A DNA stretch of 64,000 nt from Streptomyces hundungensis (GCF_003627815.1 NZ_CP032698.1:1550001-1614000), one strand, 5' to 3'. Counted from the first letter of the stretch, positions 1 through 9,777 are shown. Notes: a model not told the origin generated them from the letters alone. Made by a program: numbers and translations.

Positions 1-1392
1 CACGTCCACGGCCTCGCGGAGCTGGCCCCGCAACTGGGCGGCGTCGCGTGGCGCGGCGATCCTGAGCCCGGGCACGACCTGGAGCACCGACAGGTCCCAC
101 ATGCCGTTGTGGGAGGGCCCGTCGACGCCGGTCACGCCGGCCCGGTCCAGGACGAACGTCACTCCGCACCGGTGCAGGGCCACGTCCATGAGCACTTGGT
201 CGAAGGCGCGGTTGAGGAAGGTCGCGTACACGGCGACCACCGGGTGCAGTCCGCCGGTGGCGAGCCCGGCGGCGCAGACCGCGGCGTGCTGTTCGGCGAT
301 GCCCACGTCCCACACCCGCTCCGGGAAGCGCTCGGCGAAACGGCTCAGGCCGGTGGGGTGCAGCATGGCGGCGGTGAGGGCGACGATGTCGGGCCGCTCG
401 GCGCCGAGTCGGGCGAGCTCCTCCCCGAACACCGACGTCCAGGACGGCCCGCCCGCCGGAGCCAGGGGTTCACAGGTCAGCGGGTCCATCGCGCCGACGG
501 TGTGGAACCGGTCGGCCTCGTCGTCGAGCGCGGCCTGGTAGCCGCGGCCCTTCTCGGTGAGGCAGTGCACGAGGACCGGACCGTGGAAGCGTTTGGCCCG
601 TACGAGGGCGGACTCGACGGCGTCGGTGTCGTGCCCGTCGATGGGCCCGACGTACTTCAGGCCCAGGTCCTCGAACATGCCCTGGGGGGCGACGGCGTCC
701 TTGAACCCCTTCTTCGCTCCGTGCAGCGACCCGTACAGCGGCTGCCCCACGACGGGTGTCCTGCGGAGCGCGTCCTTGCCCCACGCCAGGACCCGCTCGT
801 AGCCGTCGCTGGTGCGCAGGGCCGCGAGGTGACCGGCGAGAGCGCCGATGGTCGGCCCGTACGAGCGCGCGTTGTCGTTGACCACGATGATCAGCGGGCG
901 GTCGCGGACGGCGGCGATGTTGTTGAGCGCCTCCCAGGCCATGCCCCCGGTCAGCGCGCCGTCCCCGATGACGGCGACGACATGGCCGGACCGGCCGAGC
1001 ACCTCGTTCGCCTTGGCGAGCCCGTCGGCCCAGCCGAGGACGGTGGAGGCGTGCGAGTTCTCTATGACGTCGTGCTCGGACTCGGCGCGCGAGGGGTAGC
1101 CGGACAGGCCTCCCTTGGTGCGCAGCTTCGAGAAGTCCTGGCGTCCGGTGAGCAGTTTGTGTACGTAGCTCTGGTGGCCGGTGTCCCACAGGATGCGGTC
1201 GACCGGGGAGTCGAAGGCCCGGTGCAGGCCGATGGAGAGCTCGACCACCCCCAGGTTGGGGCCGAGGTGGCCGCCGGTGCGGGCCACCGCCTGGATGAGG
1301 AACTCCCGGATTTCCCGGGCGAGTTCACCCAAGGCCGTCCGGTCCAGCGCTTTCAGGTCGTGCGGCCCCCGGATGCTTTCCAAGATCGTCAC
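1..1392 (-). CDS. dxs: 1-deoxy-D-xylulose-5-phosphate synthase, C-terminus beyond window
   Basis: Condenses pyruvate and glyceraldehyde-3-phosphate to DXP, the first step of the MEP isoprenoid pathway, in the cytoplasm with thiamine diphosphate. About 464 of a usual 630-640 residues are visible. The thiamine-binding segment reads [18 protein letters not shown], followed by [10 protein letters not shown], and the start of the pyrimidine-binding domain ([16 protein letters not shown]) is present. The start is GTG at 1392, preceded by an AGAGGGGG ribosome-binding site. It is the last visible gene of the hopanoid operon, 131 bp after hpnH, and probably raises IPP supply for squalene. The 3' end is cut by the window edge. 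A second, housekeeping dxs elsewhere is likely, as in other streptomycetes (inference). Confidence 0.95.
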   Translation of the reverse strand, partial: MTILESIRGPHDLKALDRTALGELAREIREFLIQAVARTGGHLGPNLGVVELSIGLHRAFDSPVDRILWDTGHQSYVHKLLTGRQDFSKLRTKGGLSGYPSRAESEHDVIENSHASTVLGWADGLAKANEVLGRSGHVVAVIGDGALTGGMAWEALNNIAAVRDRPLIIVVNDNARSYGPTIGALAGHLAALRTSDGYERVLAWGKDALRRTPVVGQPLYGSLHGAKKGFKDAVAPQGMFEDLGLKYVGPIDGHDTDAVESALVRAKRFHGPVLVHCLTEKGRGYQAALDDEADRFHTVGAMDPLTCEPLAPAGGPSWTSVFGEELARLGAERPDIVALTAAMLHPTGLSRFAERFPERVWDVGIAEQHAAVCAAGLATGGLHPVVAVYATFLNRAFDQVLMDVALHRCGVTFVLDRAGVTGVDGPSHNGMWDLSVLQVVPGLRIAAPRDAAQLRGQLREAVDV

Positions 1393-1489
1393 GTTCGGGC
1401 CCCCTCTTGTCGATCCCGTTCAGTTCACGAGCAACCCCGGGCCCGGCACGGCGGCCCTCGGCCACCTTCTGGCCACGGCCGCCGGGGAG

Positions 1490-1514
1490 CCCCGGAGAGA
1501 CCCGCTCTCCGGGG
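1490..1514 (-). terminator. Hairpin between hpnH and dxs
   Basis: Perfect 10-bp inverted repeat CCCCGGAGAG / CTCTCCGGGG with a 5-nt loop, starting 10 bp beyond the hpnH stop codon and 98 bp before the dxs start. There is no U-run. It may be a terminator or partial attenuator that lowers read-through from hpnH into dxs, or an mRNA processing/stability stem. Confidence 0.55.
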
Positions 1515-1523
1515 CCGTCGGCA

Positions 1524-2546
1524 TCAGCCGCGGTTTCCCTGGACGGTCTCGCGGACCGCCCGCAGCGACTCCTTCAGCGACCCCATGGTCGCGAGCACCG
1601 CGGTCGGCTCGTATCCGCAGTGCGCCATGCAGTTCGCGCACCGCTCGTCCTTGCCCCGGCCGTACTTGTCCCAGTCGGTCTCCTCGACCAGTTCGCGGTA
1701 GGTCGGCACATACCCGTCGCTCATCAGGTAGCAGGGTCGCTGCCAGCCGAAGAGCGAGTAGTTGGGGATCGCCCACGCCGTGCACGGGAAGTCGGCCTTG
1801 CCCTCCAGGAAGTCCAGGAAGAGCGGCGAGTGGTTGAGCCGCCAGCGTGCCCGGTTGCCGCCGGAGAACGCCTTCTTGAAGAGTTCCCTGGTCTGCTCGA
1901 CGCCCAGGAAGTGCTCCTGGTCGGGCGCCTTCTCGTAGGCGTACGCGGGCGAGATCATCATCTCGTCGACCTTGAGGTCGTCATTGAGGAAGTTGAGCAC
2001 CTCGATGATGGTCTGGGGGGTGTCGGTGTTGAAGAACGTCGAGTTGGTGGTGACCCGGAAGCCGCGCCGCTTGGCCTCCTTGATCGCCGCCACCGCCTCG
2101 TCGAACACGCCCTCCTTCGCCACCGACTCGTCGTGCCGCTCGCGCAGCCCGTCGATGTGCACGGCGAAGGCGAAGTAGGGCGACGGGGTGAAGTTCTCCA
2201 GCTTCTTGCGCATCAGGAGCGCGTTGGTGCACAGGAAGACATACTTCCGCTTGGCCACCAACTGCCGCACGATCTCATCGATCTGAGGATGCATCAGGGG
2301 CTCGCCACCGGCGATGGAGACCATCGGCGCACCGGATTCCAGGACCGCTCCGACGGCCTGGGCCACCGGCATGCGCTGCTTCAGGATCCCGGCCGGATGC
2401 TGGATCTTTCCGCAGCCCTCGCATTTCAGATTGCAGGCGAAAAGCGGTTCCAGCTCGACGATCAGCGGGAACTTCTCACGCTTGCGCAACTTCTGTTCAA
2501 AGAGATAGGTCCCGACCCTGATGGACTGGCGAAGCGGCATGGCCAT
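1524..2546 (-). CDS. hpnH: Hopanoid biosynthesis radical SAM protein HpnH
   Basis: Joins an adenosyl radical to diploptene to give adenosylhopane, the first step of C35 hopanoid side-chain formation. The protein is 340 residues, the normal family length. The radical-SAM cluster motif CNLKCEGCGK (CxxxCxxC) lies near residue 43, followed by the SAM-contact region AGGEPLMHP. The C-terminal part has further cysteines (CANCMAHCGYEP) typical of HpnH. I chose ATG 2546 rather than an upstream in-frame ATG because it has a strong AGGAGG site 8 nt before it. It begins 5 bp after the hpnG stop, so the two are co-translated. Confidence 0.95.
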   Translation of the reverse strand: MAMPLRQSIRVGTYLFEQKLRKREKFPLIVELEPLFACNLKCEGCGKIQHPAGILKQRMPVAQAVGAVLESGAPMVSIAGGEPLMHPQIDEIVRQLVAKRKYVFLCTNALLMRKKLENFTPSPYFAFAVHIDGLRERHDESVAKEGVFDEAVAAIKEAKRRGFRVTTNSTFFNTDTPQTIIEVLNFLNDDLKVDEMMISPAYAYEKAPDQEHFLGVEQTRELFKKAFSGGNRARWRLNHSPLFLDFLEGKADFPCTAWAIPNYSLFGWQRPCYLMSDGYVPTYRELVEETDWDKYGRGKDERCANCMAHCGYEPTAVLATMGSLKESLRAVRETVQGNRG

Positions 2547-2551
2547 CTGGC

Positions 2552-3193
2552 TCACCTCCTGGGGAGCGGCAAAGAACGGTGCCATTCAAAGAAAGCGGGA
2601 AGAACGGCACGAAGAACGCGGAAGGCTGATATTCCACCGCGCACCGTGCCGATCCGGACGAGTTCATGTTCTGGAGCGTCCACGACCACCCGTACGGCCG
2701 CAACCGGGCGCGATCCGGCCTGCTGGGCGACCGCGAGGGTGGCGGCGGACTCCATGTCCACCGCGATCGCCCCGGTCGCCCTCAGATCGGCCCGCTCCGG
2801 GCCCCGTACGACGTGGTCGGACCCGATGAGGGGGCCGGTGTGGACCGTGCGGCCCGGCAGCGCCTCGACGAGCGCCTTGGCGAGCACCTCGGTGTCGGTG
2901 CACACCGTGGTGCCCGCCGGGCCGCGGGTTTCCTCGGCGACGATCAGGTCCCCGGGGTGCATCCCGGGGACCAGGCCGGCGCAGAAGCCTGAGGCGATCA
3001 CCGCCGCGTCACGCAGCACGGCCCCGTCGAGGGCCCCCGCCATCGCGCGCTCGGCGGCCCTGGGTCCCATGCCACTGCGCACCACGGTGACCGGCCCTGC
3101 CGCGCCGCGGGCGCCGCGCAGCGCGAGCCGCTCGATGGTGAGCGCACACGCGATCACCAGCGGCACGGACCGCGGGGCCTGGGGTGTGTCCAT
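2552..3193 (-). CDS. hpnG: Adenosylhopane nucleosidase HpnG (phosphorylase superfamily)
   Basis: HpnG releases adenine from adenosylhopane, leading to ribosylhopane and then bacteriohopanetetrol or aminobacteriohopanetriol. The 213-residue product has the nucleoside phosphorylase/nucleosidase fold features: a GMGP segment near residue 41, ASGFCAGL, and the purine/ribose-contact segment AVDMESAA. The ATG overlaps the shc stop by one base (TGATG), which fixes the start and shows tight translational coupling. It is followed 5 bp later by hpnH, which supplies its substrate. No signal peptide or membrane segment is seen. Confidence 0.9.
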   Translation of the reverse strand: MDTPQAPRSVPLVIACALTIERLALRGARGAAGPVTVVRSGMGPRAAERAMAGALDGAVLRDAAVIASGFCAGLVPGMHPGDLIVAEETRGPAGTTVCTDTEVLAKALVEALPGRTVHTGPLIGSDHVVRGPERADLRATGAIAVDMESAATLAVAQQAGSRPVAAVRVVVDAPEHELVRIGTVRGGISAFRVLRAVLPAFFEWHRSLPLPRR

Positions 3194-5187
3194 CAACTCC
3201 CCTTGGCGCCGTTGGGGGAGAACGGTTCTCCATGGACATAGCGGCCGAGCGCGGTGAGCGGGAACACCTGCCGGTATAGGTGGTAGTTGATCGAGAAGTC
3301 CCAGGGGAAGCCGGTGCCCGTGAAGTACGGCTCGTCCCAGGAACCGTCCTCGCGCTGGTTCTCGGCGAGCCAGGCGACCCCGCGTTCGACCGCCTTGCCC
3401 TCCCGCTCCCCCGCCGCGAGAAGCGCGAGCAGCGCCCAGGCGGTCTGCGAGGCGGTGGAGGGGCCCCGGCCCACCCACTCCGTCTCACCGTACGAGCGCA
3501 GGTCCTCGCCCCAGCCGCCGTCGTCGTTCTGTACGCGCTCCAGCCAGCCCACCGCGCGGCGGATCGCGGGGTGCGCCGCGGGGAACCCGGCGGCCATGAG
3601 GGCGGGCACCACCGACCCGGTGCCGTAGACGTAGTTGACGCCCCAGCGCCCGAACCAGGCGCCGCTCGCCTCCTGCTCGGCGAGCAGCCACTCGATGCCG
3701 CGCCGGGTGCGCGGATCGTGCGACCGGCCCTCGTGGGCCAGCATCTCCACCACATGGGCGGTGACGTCGGCCGACGGAGGATCGATGACCTCGCCGAAGT
3801 CGCAGAACGGCAGCCGGTTGGGGAAGGAGCTGGTGTTGTCCGCGTCGAACGCGGCCCAGGCCCCGTTCCTCGACTGCATGCCGAGGGTCCAGCGGGCCCC
3901 GCGGGCGATGGCCGCCTCGACCTTCTCCGGCCGCGGATGCTTGACGCGGCGCAGCGCCAGGATCACCTCGGCGGTGTCGTCGATGTCGGGGTAGTTGTCG
4001 TTGTGGAACTCGAACGCCCAGCCCCCCGGCGGGAGTTCGGGCCTGCGCACCGCCCAGTCGCCGGGCCGGGTGATCTCCTCCTCCAGCATCCAGTCGGCCG
4101 CCTTGACGAGCGCCGGGTGGTCGCCCGGTACGCCCGCGTCGGCCAGCGCGATGACGGCGAGGCAGGTGTCCCACACCGGGGACTGGCAGGCCTCGATCAT
4201 CCGGGCGCCGTCCTCGCGCCACACCGCGAACCGGTCCAGCGACTCCAACCCGGCCCGCATCACGGGGTGTTGGAGGTCGTAGCCGAGCAGGTGCAGGGCG
4301 ATCACCGAGTACACCGCGGGGGGCTGGATGCCGCCCCAGCAGCCGTCGTTCTCCTGGCGCTCGACGATCCAGCGGGCGGCGCCGCGCATCGCGGCCCGGC
4401 GCAGCGCCCGGGGCGCCACCTTGTGGTAGGCGTGCAGCACCTTGTCGAGCCGCTGGAAGGCGCCGCTCCAACTCCGCAACGGGGAGAGCGGCTTGACGGG
4501 GTTGGGGCGCCGGGGGTCGGTGTGCAGCTCGTCGAGGGCGAAGGGCGCGGGGCGCACCGGGCGCTTCGCCGAGACCACGGTGAGCGGCACGATGGTCTGC
4601 CGGGCCCAGCAGCCGAAGTCGTAGATGTTGAGCGGCACCCAGGAGGGCAGGAAGATCAGTTCGGGTGGCAGCTCCGGAAGGTCGTCCCACTTCCACCAGC
4701 CGAACAGGGCCAGCCAGATCCGGGTGAACACCCGCGCCGAGGCGATCCCGCCCTTGGCCCTGATCCACGCGGAGGCGCGCGCCATGTGCGCGTCCTCGGG
4801 CCGGTCACCGGCCAGTCTGAGCGCGACGTACGCCTCGATGGTGGTGGAGAGCTCGCCCGGACCGCCGTAGAAGGTGGCCCAGGTCCCGTCGTCGCGCTGC
4901 TCGCCCCGGATGAACAGGGCGGCCGCCTGGAGGGTCTTCTCGTCCTGGATGCCCAGGAACTGACGCAGTAACAGGTCCTCGGCGTCCATGGTGACGTTGG
5001 TCTCCAGGTCGCCCTTCCACCAGCCCTGGGCGTCCTGTCTCGCGAGCAGGTGCCCGACCCCGCGCTCGGCTGCCTGCCGGGCGGCGTCGCGCACCGCGTT
5101 CGCGCCGGGAGGTGTCCCGGTTGTCGCACTGGCCGCGGCGGCCCGGGGCCGCGGGGCCCCGGTGCTTCCGTCGGTCGTCGCTGTCAT
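3193..5187 (-). CDS. shc: Squalene-hopene cyclase
   Basis: Membrane-associated class II triterpene cyclase that turns squalene into hopene and hopanol. It is 664 residues, close to the family length of 630-680. The protonating DxDD motif is DIDD at residues 401-404, and several QW repeats are visible (QDAQGWW, QENDGCWG, QNDDGGWG, QREDGSWDEP). The first 35 residues are an Ala/Gly-rich extension of low complexity. The ATG has a GAAGGGGAAG ribosome-binding site. A 107-bp gap separates it from the upstream prenyl synthase and contains the 10-bp palindrome AGTAGCTACT at 5204-5213, of unknown role. Confidence 0.97.
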   Translation of the reverse strand: MTATTDGSTGAPRPRAAAASATTGTPPGANAVRDAARQAAERGVGHLLARQDAQGWWKGDLETNVTMDAEDLLLRQFLGIQDEKTLQAAALFIRGEQRDDGTWATFYGGPGELSTTIEAYVALRLAGDRPEDAHMARASAWIRAKGGIASARVFTRIWLALFGWWKWDDLPELPPELIFLPSWVPLNIYDFGCWARQTIVPLTVVSAKRPVRPAPFALDELHTDPRRPNPVKPLSPLRSWSGAFQRLDKVLHAYHKVAPRALRRAAMRGAARWIVERQENDGCWGGIQPPAVYSVIALHLLGYDLQHPVMRAGLESLDRFAVWREDGARMIEACQSPVWDTCLAVIALADAGVPGDHPALVKAADWMLEEEITRPGDWAVRRPELPPGGWAFEFHNDNYPDIDDTAEVILALRRVKHPRPEKVEAAIARGARWTLGMQSRNGAWAAFDADNTSSFPNRLPFCDFGEVIDPPSADVTAHVVEMLAHEGRSHDPRTRRGIEWLLAEQEASGAWFGRWGVNYVYGTGSVVPALMAAGFPAAHPAIRRAVGWLERVQNDDGGWGEDLRSYGETEWVGRGPSTASQTAWALLALLAAGEREGKAVERGVAWLAENQREDGSWDEPYFTGTGFPWDFSINYHLYRQVFPLTALGRYVHGEPFSPNGAKGS

Positions 5188-5294
5188 GGCTTCCCCTTCG
5201 TGCAGTAGCTACTTCTGCTGTGCTGGGGTCTCCGTCGGAGGCGGCCCGGTCTCCCGGGCCCTTCCGGCGACTGCGCGTCATATGGGAATGGTGA

Positions 5295-6404
5295 TCATCT
5301 CTTTCGGACGACGACGAAGTCCGCGAGCGCGGTGAGCTGCGCGCGGACCTTTTCCGGCATGTCGACCGCGCCGAGTGCCTCGATCGCGATGGTGTGCTGC
5401 CTGCGGGCCTCCTGGGAGGTCCACTCACGGCCGCCGGCCTCCTCGATGAGGGCCGCGCGGGTGGCGAACTCGGCCTCGGAGAAGCTGTCGAAGTCGTTGC
5501 TCTTGGCGTCGGCGGCGAGCAGCTCGCCCAGACGCGTCGAGGCCGGGCCGCCCGCGGCGAGCGCGGCGACGACCGGCAGGGACTTCTTGCGCTGGCGCAG
5601 GTCGCTCCAGGTCTGCTTGCCCGTGGCGTCGGGGTCGCCCCAGATGCCGAGCAGGTCGTCGACGGCCTGGAAGGCGAGGCCGAGGTGGTAGCCGTACGCC
5701 TCCAGGGTGTCGGCCGTGCGGTCGTCGGCGCCGCCGAGGACCGCACCGATGGACACGGCGCAGGCGAGCAGCGCACCCGTCTTGTTGCCCTCCATCTCCA
5801 GGCACTCCTCGACGGTGACCCGCTCGCGGTGCTCGTAGGAGATGTCCTGGGCCTGACCGTCGATCAACTTCCGGGTGGCGGTGGTGAGTCGGCGGGTGGC
5901 GCGGCCCGCCTCGACGGTGCCGAGTTCCAGCAGGACCTCGTTGGCGAGGGCGAACAGGGCGTCTCCGACGAGGATCGCCTGGGCCGGGCCGTGCACCTTC
6001 CACACGGTGTCGCGGTGGCGGCGCTGCTCGTCGCCGTCCATGAGGTCGTCGTGCAACAGCGAGAAGTTGTGCACGAGTTCCACGGCGACCGCCCCGGGAA
6101 CACCGACCTCGGCGGCGGCGCCGGCCGCCTCGGCGGAGAGCAGGGCGAGCGCGGGCCGGACGGCCTTGCCGCCGTCGCCGTCCGCCGGACGCCCCTGGGC
6201 GTCGATCCACCCGAAGTGGTAGGCGGCGACGGTGTCCATGGGAGCCGCGAGCCGGTCGACGGCCGCGCGCAGCTCCGGAGTCGACAGCGCGCGCCCCCGC
6301 TCCAGCAGGGCGGTGACGTCCACGGCGTCCACAGCCGGATTCGCCGAAGCCGAAGGCACAGTCGGCACAGTCTCTCCTCTTGTTCCAGTACTGCTGACAG
6401 TCAT
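5295..6404 (-). CDS. Polyprenyl diphosphate synthase, probably FPP synthase for hopanoids
   Basis: Trans-prenyltransferase of 369 residues that would make farnesyl diphosphate for the squalene branch. The first Asp-rich motif is DDLMD (residues 119-123). The second is DDLLG (249-253), lacking the classic final Asp but followed by IWGD, as is usual in actinobacterial short-chain synthases. Its ATG overlaps the hpnE stop by four bases (ATGA), which fixes the start and places it inside the hopanoid operon. Product chain length is inferred from context; a geranylgeranyl product cannot be excluded by eye. Confidence 0.9.
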   Translation of the reverse strand: MTVSSTGTRGETVPTVPSASANPAVDAVDVTALLERGRALSTPELRAAVDRLAAPMDTVAAYHFGWIDAQGRPADGDGGKAVRPALALLSAEAAGAAAEVGVPGAVAVELVHNFSLLHDDLMDGDEQRRHRDTVWKVHGPAQAILVGDALFALANEVLLELGTVEAGRATRRLTTATRKLIDGQAQDISYEHRERVTVEECLEMEGNKTGALLACAVSIGAVLGGADDRTADTLEAYGYHLGLAFQAVDDLLGIWGDPDATGKQTWSDLRQRKKSLPVVAALAAGGPASTRLGELLAADAKSNDFDSFSEAEFATRAALIEEAGGREWTSQEARRQHTIAIEALGAVDMPEKVRAQLTALADFVVVRKR

Positions 6405-7783
6405 GCCGCCTCCTGAAGCGGATGAACGTGGGGGCGGCCAAGGGCTGCGAGCGCGGCGCCGGCGGCGCTGAAGCCGCTGCGCACGGCGCCTTCCATGGTC
6501 GCGGGCCAGCCGGTCGCGGTCCACGCGCCGGCCAGGTACAGGCCGTCCGCTCGGGTCCGCGCCGACGGCCGCAACCGTCCGACGCCGGGGGTGGGGGCGA
6601 ACGTCGCCGTCCGCTCCCGGGTGACGAAGAAGTCGAGGATCTCCGCGCCGCGCGCCGCGGGCAACAGCTTTTCCAGCTCGGGCAGATAGCGGGCGCGCAG
6701 TTCGGCCACCGGCAGCTCGATCTCGTCCCCGGCGTCCGACTGCGAGAGGGCCAGATACTGCCCCTGGCCGGTGAGGCCCGAGGAGTCCGTACGGTCGAAG
6801 ACCCACTGCACGGGGCTGCCGAGCGCGGCGAAGAAGGGCTGCTTCAGCACCTTGCGGTCGTAGACGACGTGCACGTTGAGGATCGGCGCGGTCTTGATGT
6901 CGAGCAGCCGGCCCGGGTCGTCGAGGGCGCCGTCGGGCAGCAGGTCGTGGGTCTCCTTCTGCGGTACGGCGAGCACGACGACCTCGGCGTCCAGCGTCTC
7001 GCCGCCCGCCCGTACCTGCCAACTCCCGTGTCCGGTACGGGAGATGGACTCGGCTTTGGTACGCGTCCCGACGCGTACACCCGCCGCGTCGAGGGCCTTG
7101 CGGGCCAGCGTGTCGTGCAGATGGCCGAGCGGCACCCGGGCCCAGCCGATGTCGGCGGCGCCCGCCTCGGAGAGCAGCCCGGTCTTGAAGACCATGGCGG
7201 CGAGGCCCAGCGAGGCGTGCGGCGCGGTGGCGTTGAGGGTCGCGACGCCCACCAGGTCCCACAGCGCCTCGATGGTGCGCCCGGACTGACCGTGCCGGCC
7301 GAGCCAGGTCGCGAAGTCCACGCCGTCCAGGGCGGGATCGGCCGGGTCGAGCTTCTTCAGGGCGAGCGCGGCGCGCCCGACGGAGGCCCGCTCGGCGAGC
7401 GAGAGGTGGGGATAGGTCGCCAGGCTGCGCGCGAGGTGCAGCGGCACGGGCAGCGCGTCGCGGCGCAGCCGGCCGAGCCGGGGGCCGCGGGGGTGGGCGA
7501 CATCGAGGACGGGGACGTCCAACCGGTCCTGGACCGGGGCGAGTTCGGCCCCGTCGACCCGGTCGAGGAACCAGCTGTAGGCGGTGCAGCAGCGCAGATA
7601 GACGTGCTGGCCGTTGTCCACGGTGAGCTCGCCGCGGCGGAAGGAGAACGCGAGGCCGCCGAGGCGCGGGCGGCCTTCGACCAAGGTCACGTCCAGGCCC
7701 GCGTCGGCCAGTTCGAGCGCCGCGGTGATGCCGGCGAGCCCGCCGCCGACCACCACCGCGCGTGGGGACTGCGCGTCGTTCAT
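6401..7783 (-). CDS. hpnE: Hydroxysqualene dehydroxylase HpnE
   Basis: FAD-dependent amine-oxidase-family protein of 460 residues that reduces hydroxysqualene to squalene, the last step before cyclisation. An N-terminal dinucleotide fold is clear (VVVGGGLAGITAALELADAG, near residues 9-28) and the C-terminal FAD segment reads LYLAGAWTATGWPATMEGAV. The ATG at 7783 has an AAGGAGAG site. The 136-bp gap behind hpnD contains no other convincing gene. It acts with HpnC and HpnD, encoded immediately upstream. Confidence 0.93.
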   Translation of the reverse strand: MNDAQSPRAVVVGGGLAGITAALELADAGLDVTLVEGRPRLGGLAFSFRRGELTVDNGQHVYLRCCTAYSWFLDRVDGAELAPVQDRLDVPVLDVAHPRGPRLGRLRRDALPVPLHLARSLATYPHLSLAERASVGRAALALKKLDPADPALDGVDFATWLGRHGQSGRTIEALWDLVGVATLNATAPHASLGLAAMVFKTGLLSEAGAADIGWARVPLGHLHDTLARKALDAAGVRVGTRTKAESISRTGHGSWQVRAGGETLDAEVVVLAVPQKETHDLLPDGALDDPGRLLDIKTAPILNVHVVYDRKVLKQPFFAALGSPVQWVFDRTDSSGLTGQGQYLALSQSDAGDEIELPVAELRARYLPELEKLLPAARGAEILDFFVTRERTATFAPTPGVGRLRPSARTRADGLYLAGAWTATGWPATMEGAVRSGFSAAGAALAALGRPHVHPLQEAA

Positions 7784-7919
7784 GCGCCCTCTCCTTGGAC
7801 CGTGCCGGCATCGCCCGCACGGCACGCCGATGCCCTCAGGGACGCCGTCGGACGCCGGGAAGTTGCACGTCGGGCCCGCGTAATGGTCCTCGGCCCTTCG
7901 TCCAGGTGGGCGTGGTGCA

Positions 7920-8870
7920 TCAGGCGCGCCTCCTGGCGGACTGCCGGGAGACGGTGCGCGTGTCGAGCCCCGACAGACCGCGTACCGCGACGTACGCCTT
8001 CTCCCGCCCGGGCAGCGAGACCCGCCCGCGCAGCACGGCCTCGGGGTCGCGTTCGATGCGGTCGAGCAGGCGCCGGTAGATGCCGGCCATGGCCGCCACG
8101 CAGGCCCCGCTGCGCCGGTCCAGCATGGGAAGCAGCCGGTAGCCCTCCGCGAACAAGGCCCGGGCGCGCCGGACTTCGAAGTGGACGAGCCCGGCGAAGT
8201 CCGAACCGGGCGGCGCCACGGGGCTGTTGAAACCCGTGGAGCAGCCGAACTTGGCGAGGTCGTCGGCGGGCAGATACGTCCGCCCGTTTCCGGCGTCCTC
8301 GCGAACGTCCCTGAGGATGTTGGTGAGTTGGAGTGCGAGCCCCAGCGTGTCGGCGTACTCCGCGGCGCGTTCGCTGCCCTGCGCCCCGGGCTGGGTGCCG
8401 AACACGCCGAGCGAGAGCCGCCCGATGGCGCCCGCGACACACCGGCAGTACACCTTCAGGTCGTCCCACGTCTCGTAGCTCTCGCCGTGGACGTCCATGA
8501 GGACGCCGTCGATGAGTTCGTCGAGGCCTTCGAGCGGGATCGGGAAGCGTCGCGCCGCGTCCGTGAGCGCCACCGCGACCGGGTCGGTGTCGTCCTCGTC
8601 GACCGCGCCGTCGCGGATCCGCCCGAGCAGCGCCCGGGTCTCCTCAAGGCGCGTCTGCTTGGCGTCCTCGGCGAGCGTGCCGTCACCGATGTCGTCGACC
8701 CGGCGCGAGAACGCGTACAGCGCCGACATCGCCTGCCGCTTGTCGGTCGGCAGCAGCCTGATGCCGTAGGCGAAATTGCGCGCCTGCTGCCCGGTCACGG
8801 CCTCGCAATAGCTGTATGCGGCCTGTACCGGTGCGGACACGGGTGCCTGTGCCTCCACTGTCCGGCTCAC
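7920..8870 (-). CDS. hpnD: Presqualene diphosphate synthase HpnD
   Basis: Squalene/phytoene synthase-family enzyme, 316 residues, that couples two farnesyl diphosphates into presqualene diphosphate. Both Asp-rich motifs are present: RRVDDIGD near residue 60 and NILRDVREDA near residue 186, with the typical YCRCVAGAIGRL segment between them. Its GTG start overlaps the TGA of the last hpnC frame (GTGA), which supports both the start and the intended end of hpnC. The downstream product is passed to HpnC and then HpnE. Confidence 0.93.
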   Translation of the reverse strand: MSRTVEAQAPVSAPVQAAYSYCEAVTGQQARNFAYGIRLLPTDKRQAMSALYAFSRRVDDIGDGTLAEDAKQTRLEETRALLGRIRDGAVDEDDTDPVAVALTDAARRFPIPLEGLDELIDGVLMDVHGESYETWDDLKVYCRCVAGAIGRLSLGVFGTQPGAQGSERAAEYADTLGLALQLTNILRDVREDAGNGRTYLPADDLAKFGCSTGFNSPVAPPGSDFAGLVHFEVRRARALFAEGYRLLPMLDRRSGACVAAMAGIYRRLLDRIERDPEAVLRGRVSLPGREKAYVAVRGLSGLDTRTVSRQSARRRA

Positions 8871-9777
8871 CCCTCTCTACGCGCTCTTCGCAAGACGGCT
8901 CCCACCTCGCGCATCAGCCTTGCCTTGGTGGGCTTGGGCGGCCCCGGGAGTACGTCGTGGCCGGCGGCAGCGACCGCGTCGAGCGCGGCGCGGCCTCCGG
9001 CCACGAAACCGGCCAGCAACAGCTTGAGTCTGCCGTGGACGCTACCCACCAGAGGGGTGCCTTCATTCAGCAACGACCCGGCGCGTTCGGCTTCGAACGC
9101 GACCAGGGCACGCACCGAGGCGCTCCCTCGGGGGCGGCCAGATCGGCCTGCGTGACATGGAAACGGGACATGTCCTCGGCCGGCAGATAGATCCGGTCCC
9201 GACCGAGGTCCTCCTTCACGTCCTGGAGGTGTTCGACGATCTGCAACGCCGTGCAGATCGCGTCGGAGCGGCGGACGCGCTCCGGGCTCGTGGTGCCGGT
9301 GATGGCGAGGACGAGCCGTCCCACGGGGTTGGCCGAAAGCTCGCAGTAGGCGAGCAGGTCCTCGTACGTCTCGTAGCGCCGCACCCGCTGGTCCTGGCGG
9401 TTGGCCGCGATGAGCCCGAGGAACGGCTCGGGGGTCAGCGAGCAGCGCCGCACGGTGGGCTTGAGGGCCGCGAGGAGGGGGTGGCGCGGACTGCCGTCGA
9501 AGACGCGGCGCAGGTCCGCCTCGAAGGCGTCCAGCATCAGGAGCCGGTCGTCCGCGTCGGCGGGGGCCACGCCGAGATGGCGGGCGTCCGCGCCGCCGGG
9601 GGCGAGGTCGCCGTCGCCGATGTCGTCGACGAGCCGGGCGAATCCGTAGACGGCCATCAGGTCGTCGCGCCAGGCGCGCGGCAGGAAGAAGGGGGCCACC
9701 GGGAAGTTCTCGTCCGTGGCCTTGTCGAGCGTGGCGCGCGTGGGGGATCCGGTGCGCACGTCCCGGACAGGGGTCAC
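8867..9777 (-). pseudogene. hpnC: Hydroxysqualene synthase hpnC, apparently frameshifted
   Basis: HpnC converts presqualene diphosphate to hydroxysqualene. Frame 1 (GTG at 9777) encodes ENFPVAPFFLPRAWRDDLM, the DDIGD motif and the second Asp motif EHLQDVKEDLGRD, then loses similarity after DLAAPEG and stops at 9067. The natural C-terminus (VRALVAFEAERAGSLLNEG through PGPPKPTKARL) lies in another frame from about 9130 to the stop at 8867. Adding one G to the GGG run at 9125-9127 joins the two as GSASVRALVAF and gives 303 residues, the normal length. The restored end overlaps hpnD by GTGA. This is either a real inactivating deletion or a homopolymer sequencing error. Confidence 0.85.

Noticed and set aside
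109..1701. Long open frames on the opposite strand of dxs, shc, hpnE and other genes
   Set aside because: At this GC content antisense frames stay open by codon bias; none shows recognisable motifs.
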